From: Eukaryota sp. TZLM1-RC
Lineage: Eukaryota > Metamonada: BaSk clade
Direction: 5' to 3'
NCBI GenBank assembly: GCA_040285825.1
Contig: JAUPSS010000004.1
Coordinates: 2,274,550-2,338,549, forward strand
Length of the DNA stretch: 64,000 bases
Position numbers and translations under genes: made by a program. Position 1 is the stretch's first letter. Each line of letters begins with the position of its first letter. The notes beneath the pieces were generated by a model. It was not told where the DNA came from. It worked only from the letters and a program-made list of their open reading frames with translations, and did not search any database. Shown one piece after another: positions 13,103 through 23,465 of the stretch.

Positions 13103-13221
13103 TTCAATTGATTGAATTGATTGAAAATTGATTGATTGAAGATTATTTGAAAGAGAAATTTACTCAAGTTGTATAACTATTGCTGCTTATTATTAAATTT
13201 TTTTGAAATATTCATTATTGG

Positions 13222-14031
13222 TTAAATAATTTTACCTTGATCTTTCTGTATAGTTAGAAGGTATTCGTCTGAGAGAGAATTTTCCAATAAAACCAAATAT
13301 TTTTCCTTAACATTATCGTGATCAATGTACAAGCACACAAGAGGACAATTATCAAGTTTGTTCAAAACAAGCTCAATTGCCACGTCATTGGTCAAGGAAA
13401 GTCCTGCCAAATTGATTGATTCAATCCCATGAAGATTTGTATTGGTCAAGTTAATTAAAAAATTGGGGGTAAAATTATTGAACGAAAGATCCAAATTCAA
13501 CGGGAAAACAGACTCTGAATTATTAAACCTTAAAGAGTTTTCCCATTTGAAATTGTCAAGTTTGAATGCCCTTTTTACCAAAAAAGATGATAAAAATGAC
13601 GAATGATCATCATTTAGACCTATATTAATTAAATAAATATTAGTAATTTTGAGTGGAAAATGGTTGAGTAAATGGAAGAATTTAGGCGTGAGAGGTACTT
13701 TCATAGAAGAAAAGGTAACTGATTGTAGCGAGGAAGTTTTGGATAACAGCTCCATAAGCTTGAGCCAAGCAGCAGGTGGAAGGTGAAGGCCAATAAGCGA
13801 TAGTGAAAGTATGGTGGAGGAAGTACGAACTATGTAAAGGATGGCATTGATCAATTTACGATATACAGAGGAGGAGAAAAGAGTCTCAGCAAGGATGGTC
13901 CTTCTTTTGTTGCGAGGTTTACTAGAAGGGTTATATGAAACAAAAAGTTCCTGAATATGTACGGTTCTGAGTTCAGGTAGAAGGGATGAGATCTGATCTA
14001 GCGTTAAGTCATGGAGGTTGATGTGATCCAT
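13222..14031 (-). CDS. leucine-rich-repeat protein, possibly CEP78-like, 269 aa
   Basis: The frame is intact with an ATG start at 14031. Repeated LRR-type strands are visible: ILSLSLIGLHLP, LQSVTFSSMKVPL, ITNIYLINIGLN, NLDLSFNNFT, IESINLAGLSLTND, spaced as in ribonuclease-inhibitor-type repeats. A WENSLRF segment between two repeats resembles the WAESLRY segment that interrupts the LRR of the centrosomal protein CEP78. CEP78 acts at the centriole and in ciliogenesis, and the window also encodes CEP76 and a radial-spoke protein, which makes a centriolar role plausible. The match is from memory and short; a generic LRR protein is the alternative. Part of its N-terminal third is duplicated, inverted, at about 36575-36740. 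Confidence 0.6.
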   Translation of the reverse strand: MDHINLHDLTLDQISSLLPELRTVHIQELFVSYNPSSKPRNKRRTILAETLFSSSVYRKLINAILYIVRTSSTILSLSLIGLHLPPAAWLKLMELLSKTSSLQSVTFSSMKVPLTPKFFHLLNHFPLKITNIYLINIGLNDDHSSFLSSFLVKRAFKLDNFKWENSLRFNNSESVFPLNLDLSFNNFTPNFLINLTNTNLHGIESINLAGLSLTNDVAIELVLNKLDNCPLVCLYIDHDNVKEKYLVLLENSLSDEYLLTIQKDQGKII

Positions 14032-15195
14032 TCGAATAATCAGAGAAGTGAAAAAAACATGTTATAAAATTGTGAAAATTAGCAATCAATTTGAAATTGC
14101 AATCAGCATGTCAGACATCTCTCAGCGAGATTCTCCTGACATTTCACACTCTTCTAACATCATGCAGCAGAAGGAGAAAAAGGATAACGAGGCAACGGAT
14201 CCGGTTCCCACCTCCTATTTCAACCTGTTCTTCACACAACAGCAGAGTACTTCCTGCTGAACTCTTCAGTCGGGAACAGTCATCCTGCCTTACATGAATA
14301 AACGGAAGGTCAGAGCCTCGATTTCCTATGGGAGTTGTGGTTCTGATTCTTCCGGCGGGGGGGGGGTAGAGTTTATCACTTTTTTGAAACATCATGTGAA
14401 TCATGATATGGGTGCTGTTGAAACAGCCATGATGATAATCACCTCAGATATGGGTTGTTGCACTTTTTTGTGTTTTGTTTTATATTGTTGTTATTTTGAT
14501 GTTCTTCATTTTGTTGAAATTTGTGGTTTATGTACTTGCACTTTAGAGCTGGGATGTTGTGTCTTGAATTCTAATTTTGATAATGTTGAGATTGATGATT
14601 ATGTTCATAATTTGTGTTTTCAATGCAGTAGCTGCCAACATCTTCTATCAACAAACCCATTTCTGTTGATTTAAAAATGGATGGAGATGTTGAGGCAAAT
14701 ACTGTTCCCAGAAAGAGAAGAACCAATTCTAAATCAACTCAATATATCAGAAATTATTAGAAATGCGATCTTTGACCAACAAACATCAAAACGTAAGCGG
14801 AAAAACAACAACAAGCACTGAACCGAAAAATTTGTATCGTGAATACAGTGTTCAACATCGAAAACAGGAATATTGGACAAAGAAACAATTAAAACCAAGT
14901 ATGGTCAAAAAAATGGAGCCAAATCCTAGTGGCTTCAAGTCTGATCCATTGATTCAATTCAAATCAATGAACCCAAATCAAAATCTTCCCACTGTTATGT
15001 GCTTTGATTTGACACATATCAGGATGGTCATCTTTATCAAAATCATGATGGCCAATTTCTCCTGTCTGATGAGATTATCAACAGAAAGAGAAAAGAGGGT
15101 GCAAATTTTTTAATGAGAAAACTGATGAGCAAATGAATGAGTGGATTTTCGATCAGAAAGTTTTCAATTTTGATTGTAATTGATAGGTTTCACCG
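13680..15195 (+). repeat. left arm of a ~1.4-kb inverted duplication
   Basis: This stretch matches the minus strand of about 35425-36740. The match starts within the CEP78-like coding region (the LKLMELLSKTSSLQSV segment), crosses the gap upstream of it, includes a short open frame (MSDISQRDS...), a G-run (10 G at about 14357, five C in the other arm), and the start of the polymerase exonuclease-like relic. The arms differ by many substitutions and small indels, so the event is not recent. It ends near tttcaccgcca (about 15195). Confidence 0.8.
14108..14260 (+). other. short open frame conserved in both inverted arms, 50 codons
   Basis: The frame starts MSDISQRDS and ends QQQSTSC-stop. The copy in the other arm (minus strand, about 36350-36500) keeps the same frame and length with mostly single residue changes (MSDISQRDSSDIS...). 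It begins 77 bp from the CEP78-like start on the opposite strand, so it may be the first exon of a divergent gene. No family recognised; conservation may simply reflect the shared duplication. Confidence 0.25.
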
Positions 15196-15436
15196 CCAAT
15201 TAGGCATTGAAATGATAAATGAAAAGAAAATGAAATTTCATCAGGAATTTACCCATATTTTACCAATTGATTGTTTAGCAACTTCTCCACTGAGACAAAA
15301 TTTGATTCCGTATAGGCTCCATGATTGTGTATTGTGTCTCAAACTTTTTGTATTGTTTCAAAATGATAAATTCATTTCATCTTATAAAACCATTCGAGTA
15401 ACCGTCAACTCAATATTAAACACTGAAATGTGATAC
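14690..15436 (+). pseudogene. relic of a family-B DNA polymerase 3'-5' exonuclease domain
   Basis: In broken frames one can read LPTVMCFDL (14987 onward), which fits the Exo I motif (FDIE) of family-B polymerases, and IPYRLHDCVLCLKLF (about 15308-15355), which fits Exo III, the YxxxD motif of the DEDDy class. The Exo II part is missing here but present in the sister copy at 35123-35335. Several stops and frameshifts show it is dead. Known: such polymerases are carried by large DNA viruses and self-replicating transposons as well as by the host. Inference: it belonged to the same invading element as, or lay beside, Fz1 downstream. The family call rests on short motifs. Confidence 0.42.
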
Positions 15437-15821
15437 TCAAATTACGAAAAACTGCTTCAAAATTTCAACAATGGCGAACTCATACTACATGTTGCTTGAA
15501 GCTGTATTTACAGTCCCGATTTGAACGTAATTTAGTACTTCCACAAATATCTGCCAAATAATATGAATCATGAATGACCAGAGTTCCTTATATTTCAGCT
15601 GAGTATTATGGGTCAACAATGGTAAAATCGTAAAGTGCATTTCCACAGGACTTTGAAGATTTTGTTTATGGTGAAGGAGTTTATACTTTGAGAACTACCT
15701 TTGAGCAACAAAATTTAAAACATAAATATACAAAACATTGAGTTCTCTTGATCACTTAAGACACAAGCCTCAACAGTTTCCATGATTTCCAACTGATGGC
15801 TTCAGTAGGCCACCTGAGTAT

Positions 15822-17542
15822 ATGGCCCCAATAACGTTTGCCAATTTTGAGAACAATTTGAAATTGAATTATGAAAAACAGATTAATCGTTCTATTAATG
15901 TTTACTTTGACAAATTAGATGTGGAAAATGTGTTAGCAGAAATGCACAAGCTGGGTGGATACTCAACACCATTATCTACTATAATTTCACTATATAGATT
16001 TAAGCTTGGTCAATTCAAAAACAGGTTTTTAGTTGATGAGACAGATTGCTTGAGTGCATTGTTTCATCATCCAGAAAATATTTTAGACCTTCAGAATGAT
16101 GAACTTTCCGATTTATGTGAACAACCTGATATAAGAAACAATGAATTTAGAGACATATTTGAAGGTCTTATTGAGCAATTTACTTGTCAAATTGAGAATT
16201 TGCTCACTGACAAGAATTTAGTTGACAACATATTTTCAGTGGATGTACATTTTCTTGCAGACGCTGTTGAAAAAGATCCTCGAATATTCCTAAAACCAGC
16301 AATTACAATTGCCCAATATATTTCCAGTAAAGAGAGAAAACCTTATCATAATTCTCCTGTTTCAACCACTGTAGGTCCTAGATATTTTCCTACTGATACA
16401 AGAACAATATGAATAATTGTTTAACAAACATTAATTGATGATTCATCATCTACACAGACGCTGAAAATGCCCAATACACTGGCCCAAATTACGAAATTCA
16501 AACCACCTCAGCAATTTGACTTTTGGTCTAATATTCTCGATTTAAACCAACCAATGTTGAAACAGGAGAGCTATGAATTCAATAACATTATCCACACATA
16601 TCGATTGAATATTGCAGTGGAATTTGTTCGTCAGCATTTACAAGGTCAGAAATGTAAGCCAGATAACAAGGCTAGTATTTCTGATTTATATATTGATGAT
16701 GTTGATGTTGATACTTTTCAAGACAAACGAATTGTTGTTTGTGATTCTGGAAAACGTGATTTATTGTATTTTGGGATTAAAAAAACGGATCAAGAATTAG
16801 CCATGGTTCCTGAACATGAAACTGAACAGCAAAGACATAGTCAGCTGATGAATCATATCAAAAAATTCAAATGGTTGAGAATGACTAAGACGTCCTGGTC
16901 TTTGAAAAGTAAGATTAATGAAAAACAAAAACGATGGGCGACAAGGTATAGTGAAGTAGATGACGACAGGAACCAAATGATAGAAACCGCAATGACAATT
17001 GAAAATGCAGACACCGAATTATCCTCGTTTGCTGCCAATTCATCAGCTTTTATAGATTTTTCCAACTTTGTGGTTGCCAAACTTCGGCAAGATTTTTTGA
17101 CAATTGACTTTTACAGTTTTGACTTGTGGAGCATTCATCAAATGCAAGCTTTTATTCACAAGCAAAAGACTGAAAGTTGGTTGTTAAAAGGCCTTGTTCA
17201 GCAGTTTGGCAATCCAAAAGTCACATTAATACTAATGGGTAAAAAAGGTTCCAAGAATTTGAAGTATTGATGATTAATGAAGTTTTCACTTCAGCAAAAT
17301 GTCCTGTTTGTTTTGAAAACGTTGCTACGTTTTTGAGAGTCGCAGATCCCAGATTCTATGGAAGAGAAAAGACCCCTGTTACTACATGTCATGGTGTATT
17401 GGCTTGTAATAGTGAGAGTTGCAAACTCAGTAACAAAGGCTCAACAAAGCTTTTCAATAGAAATAAACTGACTTGTCTGAATATGTTTGCCCTCAGTATA
17501 TGGGTGTTAGATAGTTTTTTAATTATTCCTCCCAAAAATTGA
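15822..17542 (+). pseudogene. Fanzor-type RNA-guided nuclease, family 1, copy A (Fz1-A)
   Basis: Known: Fanzors are eukaryotic relatives of transposon TnpB with an N-terminal region, a split RuvC domain and a zinc finger. Seen: an N-terminal part (MAPITFANF...), a TTVGPRYFPTDTRTI segment typical of Fanzor1 (P-x-R..P..iDT), RuvC-I at about 16735 (IVVCDSGKRDLLYFG), an RY segment (QKRWATRYSEV), the glutamate-xTS-like region (INEVFTSAKCPVC) at 17274, and a terminal finger plus FNRNKLTCLNM. Lesions: TGA at 16411 and TAA at 16423 in frame (AGG and AAA in copy G), and a deletion of about 75 bp at 17260 that removes the PTPGIG segment present in copy B and shifts frame. Dead copy. RuvC-III has Asn where Asp is expected. 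Confidence 0.78.
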
Positions 17543-17591
17543 TCATGCCATTTGTTAATTTGAATGATAAAGATTTGATTTAGAATATCAA

Positions 17592-18859
17592 ACCAGGAAT
17601 GTTGAAAAGTCACTTTTTTTCTTCAGCAAATTTGGGTGGTATTGGATTTACTAAATCTTCAATTTTGTGTCAATCAGCATTCTTGGGTGGTGGCAAAAAT
17701 TTGATTTATGAATTTTCTCGTAGATTTCCTAATGATTCTCATCTGTTAGTTCCCAGTTGCAGTCCATATTTGTATGAGTTATCTTGTGAACTTGAAAAAT
17801 TGCCACCACAAATTTGGACCAAATGTTTTCCTCAATCAATTCAAGAAATTCCAAACCAATCTCTTTTTAATTTACAGTTTTGCTGTAAAAAGCTTCAACA
17901 AAAATTGTCAAAGATTTTTGAAAGCTTGGATTTTGATGCTAGACTTGGCTTGGCCAAGAAAATGAATCCCGCTTTTGCAAATCTTTTACAAGATATGTGT
18001 GATAGTAATTCTGCCTTAGTAACATCAATTCCTCAAGTTTATGGTGCTCTTTTAACTGATTCTGCTTGGACTCTGAATATGAGATTTCGTTCCATTATCT
18101 GGCCTGATAATTTACCTCATAATTTAATTTGTAAATGTTCTCGAGAAATTACAATTACTTTTCATTTTTTTGCAAAAACTTTTTTACAATTACTCATTTG
18201 TTAAATTGTAAACATTTTATTACTTTTAGAAGCAAGGTTCATGATGCTGTAAGAGACCAGTTATATTGTATGTGTAAGTCTCATAGAATTGAATCCTTTT
18301 TGGAACTTCTGTTGTCAAATCTGTTTGATGCTGGAGATGATTTTCATAAGAATAATAGAGGTGATGTAATATTACCTGGATTAGATGGAAGCTTCATTTT
18401 ATTGGATGTAATGTCTGTTGATCCTTGTAATGCCTCAAATGAAAAGCTTGTTAATTCTGAAATTCATAATCCTCTTTCAAATGCTGAAAATTTCAAATTC
18501 AGAAAATACAATGAACCTTTGTCCAAATTGGCCAGTCTACAGCATGCAAAATACAATTTGTATTTATTTGTCTTTTCTCTTTATGGTTCACTTGCGCCAA
18601 CGGCTTTACGTTTTTTGGCAGATTTTGAAATATTTGTAAAGAGAAGAACCAACAGAACAGAAATTTCAACAGATTGTTTTGGCAAAATAGAATTGTGTTT
18701 TCTATTTTCAAGGGGATTTTGAAGATGGTTTCTGATGCTTTGTTTTCTCTTGGAGCTCACTATGAGAGAGTTGCATCTAGTGTTTTTGTTTTGGGAGAGA
18801 TGGATTTTTTAGATGTTGATTTATAGGATTTGAATAAAATTAAAATTAATTAAAAAAAA
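17592..18859 (+). mobile_element. RT-alpha retrotransposon, 5'-truncated, next to the kinase gene
   Basis: It starts at PGMLKSH in the thumb region and matches the full-length RT-alpha at 48445-51739 through the CxC-H-C finger (CKCSREIT), the endonuclease stretch (NNRGDVILPGLDG, VMSVDPC) and the DFLDVDL-stop end, followed by an A-rich tail. The 12-bp repeat ttagaatatcaa at 17580-17591 and 18860-18871 is the target-site duplication. There is a frameshift around 18165 (an inserted stretch after REITITF) and another near 18705. The 3' end lies 21 bp before the ATG of the deoxynucleoside kinase, so the insertion displaced that gene's upstream region. Confidence 0.9.
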
Positions 18860-18880
18860 TTAGAATATCAATTATTTAAA

Positions 18881-19540
18881 ATGCCTGGCGCGCCTCAATC
18901 CACTGGACTCAGTAAAGTCTTTATCGGCATCTCCGGCCTCATTGGAGCTGGTAAGTCTACATTAGCTAAAGCTCTTGCGGAATGCTTGGATCTCCCCGTT
19001 TATTACGAACCAGTCGCTGATAATGAATACTTGGAAGATTTCTATCAAGACATGGCACGCTATGCATTCCCCCTCCAGGTTTACCTTCTCAACCGTCGCT
19101 TTGAGCAACATCAACAGATAATCTGGCAAGGTAAAGGTGGTGTCCAAGATCGTACGATTTATGAAGATTCCGTCTTTGCCAAGATGCTGTGTGAATCTGG
19201 ATTAATGAATCAGCGTGATTATGAAACCTACCTCAACCTCTTTGAAAACATGTCTAATTTTATGAGAAAACCAAACATTATCATTTTTCTCGACGTCACT
19301 CCAGAGGAGTCATTAGAAAGAATCAAGAAACGCTCAAGAGACTGTGAATCTAGTGTCTCATTACAGTATCTCGAGGCTCTCTACAAGGCTTATAAGGACT
19401 TTATTGACGATATTTCCAAGGTAATTCCAGTCATTAGAGTTCGCTGGGATCAATTCCGTGATGTTGAAGATGTTGTTGAGTCCATTCGTAAGGAGTATGA
19501 AAACATTCAAAACATACGAAACGTTGATTGGGATAGTTAA
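18881..19540 (+). CDS. deoxynucleoside kinase (dAK/dGK family), 219 aa
   Basis: The protein phosphorylates deoxynucleosides in the salvage pathway. Visible motifs: P-loop GLIGAGKST at residues 19-27; YEPVADNEYLEDFY, the substrate-binding EP motif; QDRTIYEDSVF, the DRS-like catalytic motif near residue 88; and a basic lid ERIKKRSRDCE near residue 145. Length is normal for the family (about 200-240 aa). The type of P-loop and the short length resemble bacterial and slime-mould deoxyadenosine/deoxyguanosine kinases more than the mammalian cytosolic enzymes. No intron is needed. The upstream region now consists of a truncated RT-alpha ending 21 bp before the ATG, so the native promoter has been separated or lies in the remaining 9 bp of target plus the element. 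No organelle-targeting sequence is obvious. Confidence 0.88.
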   Translation: MPGAPQSTGLSKVFIGISGLIGAGKSTLAKALAECLDLPVYYEPVADNEYLEDFYQDMARYAFPLQVYLLNRRFEQHQQIIWQGKGGVQDRTIYEDSVFAKMLCESGLMNQRDYETYLNLFENMSNFMRKPNIIIFLDVTPEESLERIKKRSRDCESSVSLQYLEALYKAYKDFIDDISKVIPVIRVRWDQFRDVEDVVESIRKEYENIQNIRNVDWDS

Positions 19541-19759
19541 ACATTTTTTTGCATTGTATTTGTAATAAAGTTAATCATTGTTTTGCATTGTATTTGTAAT
19601 ATAGTTAATCATTTTTAATATGTGTTGATCAGTATTCATGAATGTTCGAATGTGAAGACAAGAAAAGGGTAAATTGTTTTGAAAATTAGACTGTTAGTAG
19701 CCTGATGTTATGATGCGCTGTTTTCAGAAATGAAATTGTAATTGTCTTCAATTATTAAA

Positions 19760-20459
19760 AATGTATTTGTTCGAATTCACCTCAACTCACTTTGCGCCAT
19801 GCTCTGAATTGCTTTAATTTGATAACTTATCGTTCTTCATTACATGATGCTGTTAGAGACACTGTTTTCAATATGGCACAAACTGCAAGGATATCGTGTA
19901 TCAAAGAGCCCCTGCTGAAGGAAACACTTTCTCTGAATAATTTTGGTTCTGATGATAGAGGTGATGTATACTGTGATTGGATTGATAATTCTGAAGCTAT
20001 TGTTGACTTTGTCTCATGTAATGTTGCAAATGATACTTTGGTTCACAGAAGAAAACTTAATCCTGTGGCTGCTCTGGATTTTAAAGCAAAAGAGAAACAC
20101 AGAAAATACGATAAAGATATTGAAGAGGCTAATGCTGATAGAAATACAAAGCTGGTTTTTATTGCTTTACCATTTTCGATAAGTGGAAGATTATCAGATG
20201 AAGTAGAAACTTATTTGGATGACTTCCAAAAAATGGTGCAAGAAAAAACAATGAAAAGATTTGATATATTATTATGGCGTTCACGGATTCAATTTGCCAT
20301 TATTAATAGATTACCACGGTTTTTCAATCGATTAAGAGACGCTTTGGCTAGACAGCAAGCAGATCAAGATTTTGTAGATGAAATCTTGGTTCAATGATTG
20401 TCGTCCCATTAGTTATGAGTTAATTTAATTAAGTGTGCAAATTCAATAAATACAAATAA
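19760..20459 (+). mobile_element. RT-epsilon retrotransposon, 5'-truncated (700 bp)
   Basis: It encodes the last about 210 residues of the element: the His and Cys of the finger (LRHALNCF), DDRGDVYCDW, the endonuclease-like VDFVSCNV stretch, KHRKYDKDIEE and a terminal DQDFVDEILVQ. That frame is open. The 11-bp direct repeat caattattaaa at 19749-19759 and 20460-20470 flanks it. The 3' UTR carries gtgtgcaaattcaataaa like the other epsilon copies. Confidence 0.88.
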
Positions 20460-20584
20460 CAATTATTAAATAATTTAATCATTTTCAAAGCCAAATTGAA
20501 TTTATTTGGTTGAACAATACGAAACTTGGGCTTCAGAAAGAAAAAAAATGTGAAATAATCAATAATGTACAGAAATTATATTAT

Positions 20585-21481
20585 TTAATTCAACTCAAGT
20601 TCATTAACAAGCCCTTTTAGACTAAAAGGTCTTGGTATTTTTTCAACCAATCCGACTAAATCTGTGGTATAATTATCCAATTCATTGTTACTTTGAGGTT
20701 GATCTTCCAATTTTGGAACACATTGCTGCAGAATTTCAACAGGATTATCACAATCAACGCCAATCTTTTCACCAATCAAATTGATTGCTTCTAGAATGCT
20801 ACTGAAAAGTTCATTTGTGTCATTATGGGCGTCCCTCTCAGCATTCAACTTCTCCTCAAGTCTACTTGCCTCTTCTTTTGCTTCCTTTAATTCTGTTTCA
20901 TGAAGCTTATACTTCTCTTCGTATTGCTCAAAGTCCAAAATTAACTGCTCTTTTTCCTCTTCGAATGCTCGAGACATTTCCTTCGAATGCTCTTCGTATT
21001 GTAGTGAAATCTCCACCAATGATTCATTTTTCTCTGTTAATTTCTTAATAGTTTCTTTCAATTGGGAAACCTCATTGTTGTGATTTTGAGCAGTTTCTGA
21101 TAATAGAACATTCTCCTTTAGTAGAACCTTGTTTTGTTTCTCAAACTCTTTTCGTTGTCGTTCAGCAGATAATAGTCTTTCTTCTGTTTGGCTCAGAAGG
21201 TCTTGGAGTTTTGTTATTTCTGACCTGGATTGGAGGGCCACCTTGGCAATGTTTTGGGAGTATTCCTGGCGTTGATGTGCAAGGTAACGAGGAAGTGTCG
21301 ATTCATCTGTTGGTAATGTGTTGGGAGATCCTATAGGAGAACTGCTAGGAGAGAGTTGTGGAGAAGAAGATTCAGTAGCTTCAAAACGAGAAATCATGGT
21401 CTTTAAAGATGAGTTCATCTCCCTCAAGTTGACAAGTCGTCTAGCAAATTCCTCTTGATTTGGTGAGGACTGGTTAGACAT
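20585..21481 (-). CDS. coiled-coil protein, 298 aa
   Basis: An intact frame starts at ATG 21481. Residues 1-35 are polar, residues 36-60 are a Ser/Pro-rich linker, and about 65-225 form a continuous heptad-rich coiled coil dense in Glu, Lys, Gln and Leu (KLQDLLSQTEERLLSAERQR and onward). The C-terminal 70 residues are less regular (GVDCDNPVEILQQCVPKL, PRPFSLKGLVNELELN). No catalytic motif is visible. Coiled-coil proteins cannot be assigned to a family by eye; with centriolar and flagellar genes nearby a cytoskeletal role is possible but not shown. It converges on RT-epsilon and is divergent from the delta-COP-like gene. Confidence 0.7.
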   Translation of the reverse strand: MSNQSSPNQEEFARRLVNLREMNSSLKTMISRFEATESSSPQLSPSSSPIGSPNTLPTDESTLPRYLAHQRQEYSQNIAKVALQSRSEITKLQDLLSQTEERLLSAERQRKEFEKQNKVLLKENVLLSETAQNHNNEVSQLKETIKKLTEKNESLVEISLQYEEHSKEMSRAFEEEKEQLILDFEQYEEKYKLHETELKEAKEEASRLEEKLNAERDAHNDTNELFSSILEAINLIGEKIGVDCDNPVEILQQCVPKLEDQPQSNNELDNYTTDLVGLVEKIPRPFSLKGLVNELELN

Positions 21482-21876
21482 GTGCAGAAGACACTATCGA
21501 AAAGTAATAGATGTGATGTCTTAGTTGATGTTGGTTGATTTTGGCCAATTATTTCACTCATTCATTCATTGTCTTTCTGTTGAATGATTCAGATTTTTGA
21601 ATCAAACACCTACAGTTTTCTCTACCATTATTACCACGTTATGAGTACATGACATAAACGTTACCTGCGCCTGCTGTGTCATGAATCACTGTTGGCACAA
21701 ATCATGCGTTTTTTAGTTTTAGAACAATCGCTTGAAAGCAAATTAATTCATGAAGACACATTGAATTTATGAAGGGATCCCATTTCAAATTCAACTCACT
21801 GTGGAATAAGGATTAACAGTTTCACACACCGAGTTTAGGAATAAATTATAACAATTTTTTTACTGATTCATTCTTA

Positions 21877-22678
21877 ATGGTATGTCCTGTGTTTCTGTTA
21901 ATCCTATTCAATCCTTGGTGCAGGTATCCTAACAAAGGAAGGACAAGTACTTGTTGCACGTCAAACTCTTTCTGGCGATAGTCTCAAAGTAGACTCTTAT
22001 CTATCAGCTTTTCCCAAACTCTTTTCTTCCTCTCGATCTGACTACAACTTTATAGATTCTGTTGATGTACGATATGTATTTCATTCAATGGAAAAACTCT
22101 TTATTGTACTTTTAACTTCACTTTCTTCAAACATTCTTGATGATAACGAAGCTCTTACACTAATCTCGCGGTGTATAAAATCAACGATACATAATCCAGA
22201 TCCCAATGCTGTCCGTAAGAATGCCGTTCTGCTTCTCCACTTACTTGACGAATGTGTTGGTTCAGGCCACCGTGAACTTGCATCCCCTACAGAAATCGAG
22301 AATAGACTCTCCATGTACAGTGCAGAAGAGGAAGCACAGGAGAAACACCGCCAGGAGACAGTAAATAAGCAGAAAGAATACGTCAAGAAACAAAGTGAGG
22401 AAGCCCTGCAACGTCGTTTAGTTTACTTGTCTTCAGGAGGTGATATCAAGAAGGAGTTTGAAATTGATGGTGGTATATCCTCAGAGTCAAGAAAGTCTAT
22501 GAAGTCCACTGTGTCACCTACCCTTCCAGTAGCTGTTTCTTCCACAGGGGGTGTTTCTAGGGAGACAAAGAGGGAAGCTACACCCGAACCCGTCATGACA
22601 AAGGAAGAAGAGGCAAAGGAGAGACCATCTAAACCCAGAATGACTCTCAAAGCCAAGAAAAAAGAAACATTGTTGTAA
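21877..22678 (+). CDS. coatomer delta-subunit-like longin protein (253 aa, no MHD)
   Basis: The N-terminal longin domain matches delta-COP (archain): ILTKEGQVLVARQTLSG, YLSAFPKLFSS, VRYVFHSMEKLFIVLLTS, SNILDDNEALTLISR. It is followed by the charged EEEAQEKHRQETV helix that in delta-COP follows the longin domain, then a low-complexity Ser/Thr/Glu tail ending KPRMTLKAKKKETLL. Delta-COP is usually about 500 aa with a C-terminal mu-homology domain; here the frame stops with no such domain. The start is inferred: ATG 21877, intron 21884-21923 (40 nt, non-standard GTCCTG donor), giving MVC-ILTKEG; this joint is uncertain. It acts in COPI coats if it is the true subunit; a truncated paralogue is the alternative. 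Confidence 0.72.
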
Positions 22679-22894
22679 TTCAGCTGATTACATAAATAAA
22701 TAAATAATGCTTTATTGATGATTGAAAAACCAAGTTGATTAATTAATTATTGATACTACATCTGTACAAGTGAATGCATATACAAGAGTGAGGAACAAGC
22801 TGAAGAAAAAGAGAGGAAAGAAGTGCTCTGAACTGAGCTAGTTATAGTTATTGAACACAGCTATTGTAGTGAGCTTTAGAAAGAGTACCATCCA

Positions 22895-23106
22895 TTACAG
22901 TTCTGGGATGATGAGGGGATACATTTGTGCAACATAGACACTAAACCATAAAAGCCAACAGCAGAAGCCAGTGCCAATTACATAAAACCTAATGAGTCTT
23001 GAATAAGAGGGCAGAAAAAAACAAACGACTTATGTTCATGTTCACGGAAGACTGTGCAAAGAAAGGAGACTAAGAAGATGAAAACAATGGTGCCCAACAA
23101 AGGCAT
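22895..23106 (-). CDS. V-ATPase subunit e-like (Vma9/ATP6V0E), 60 aa
   Basis: Two exons: 23027-23106 and 22895-22997, with a 29-nt intron at 22998-23026 (GTTTGT donor, ..CAAG acceptor). The joined protein begins MPLLGTIVFIFLVSFLCTVF, a first membrane helix, then a short polar loop, then a second helix with FCCWLLWFSVYVAQMYPLIIPEL. The second helix matches subunit e ([22 protein letters not shown] in animals) closely. It lacks the short C-terminal tail after PEL found in animals. Subunit e sits in the membrane Vo sector. The window also encodes V-ATPase subunit G. The gene is too short for ordinary ORF calling and the intron is my inference. Confidence 0.7.
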
Positions 23107-23185
23107 TGGACCAGTGAGAAGGAGAGAAGAAAGTGTTTGGAGAAAGCTTTGGCGAGTTCGCAATATTTTTTCTCAATTTATAAAT

Positions 23186-23465
23186 TTCAATTCGTTGTTT
23201 TCTGTGACCAAACAATTTGCCTAATCATTTAACATGTTAATGTGGTAATCCTGTTTCGTTTACTCATTTTGTGAACTGTAAGCATTTAATGACATTTAGA
23301 AGTAAAGTACTTAATAATGTCAGGGACCAAATTTATGTCATGTGCAAATCTCATCGAGTAGATTCCTTTGTAGAGCATGTGCTATCAAAATTGATTCTTG
23401 AGGACCCCAATATTGTTGGTACACACTACAATAGAGCTTATGTCGATCTGACAGAAGATGGTGAC
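23186..23465 (+). mobile_element. RT-delta fragment
   Basis: A 280-bp scrap of RT-delta covering the finger-to-endonuclease region: it matches the copy at 27561-28523 through NCKHLMTFRSKV, VRDQIYVMCKSHRVDSF and SKLILEDPNI. It stops abruptly at 23465 where an oppositely oriented RT-zeta piece begins. No duplication was found at its ends. Confidence 0.75.

Noticed and set aside
13095-13145. TTGA-rich repeat after the orphan gene
   Set aside because: Short imperfect simple repeat (attgattgaa) in a 3' UTR; no sign of function.
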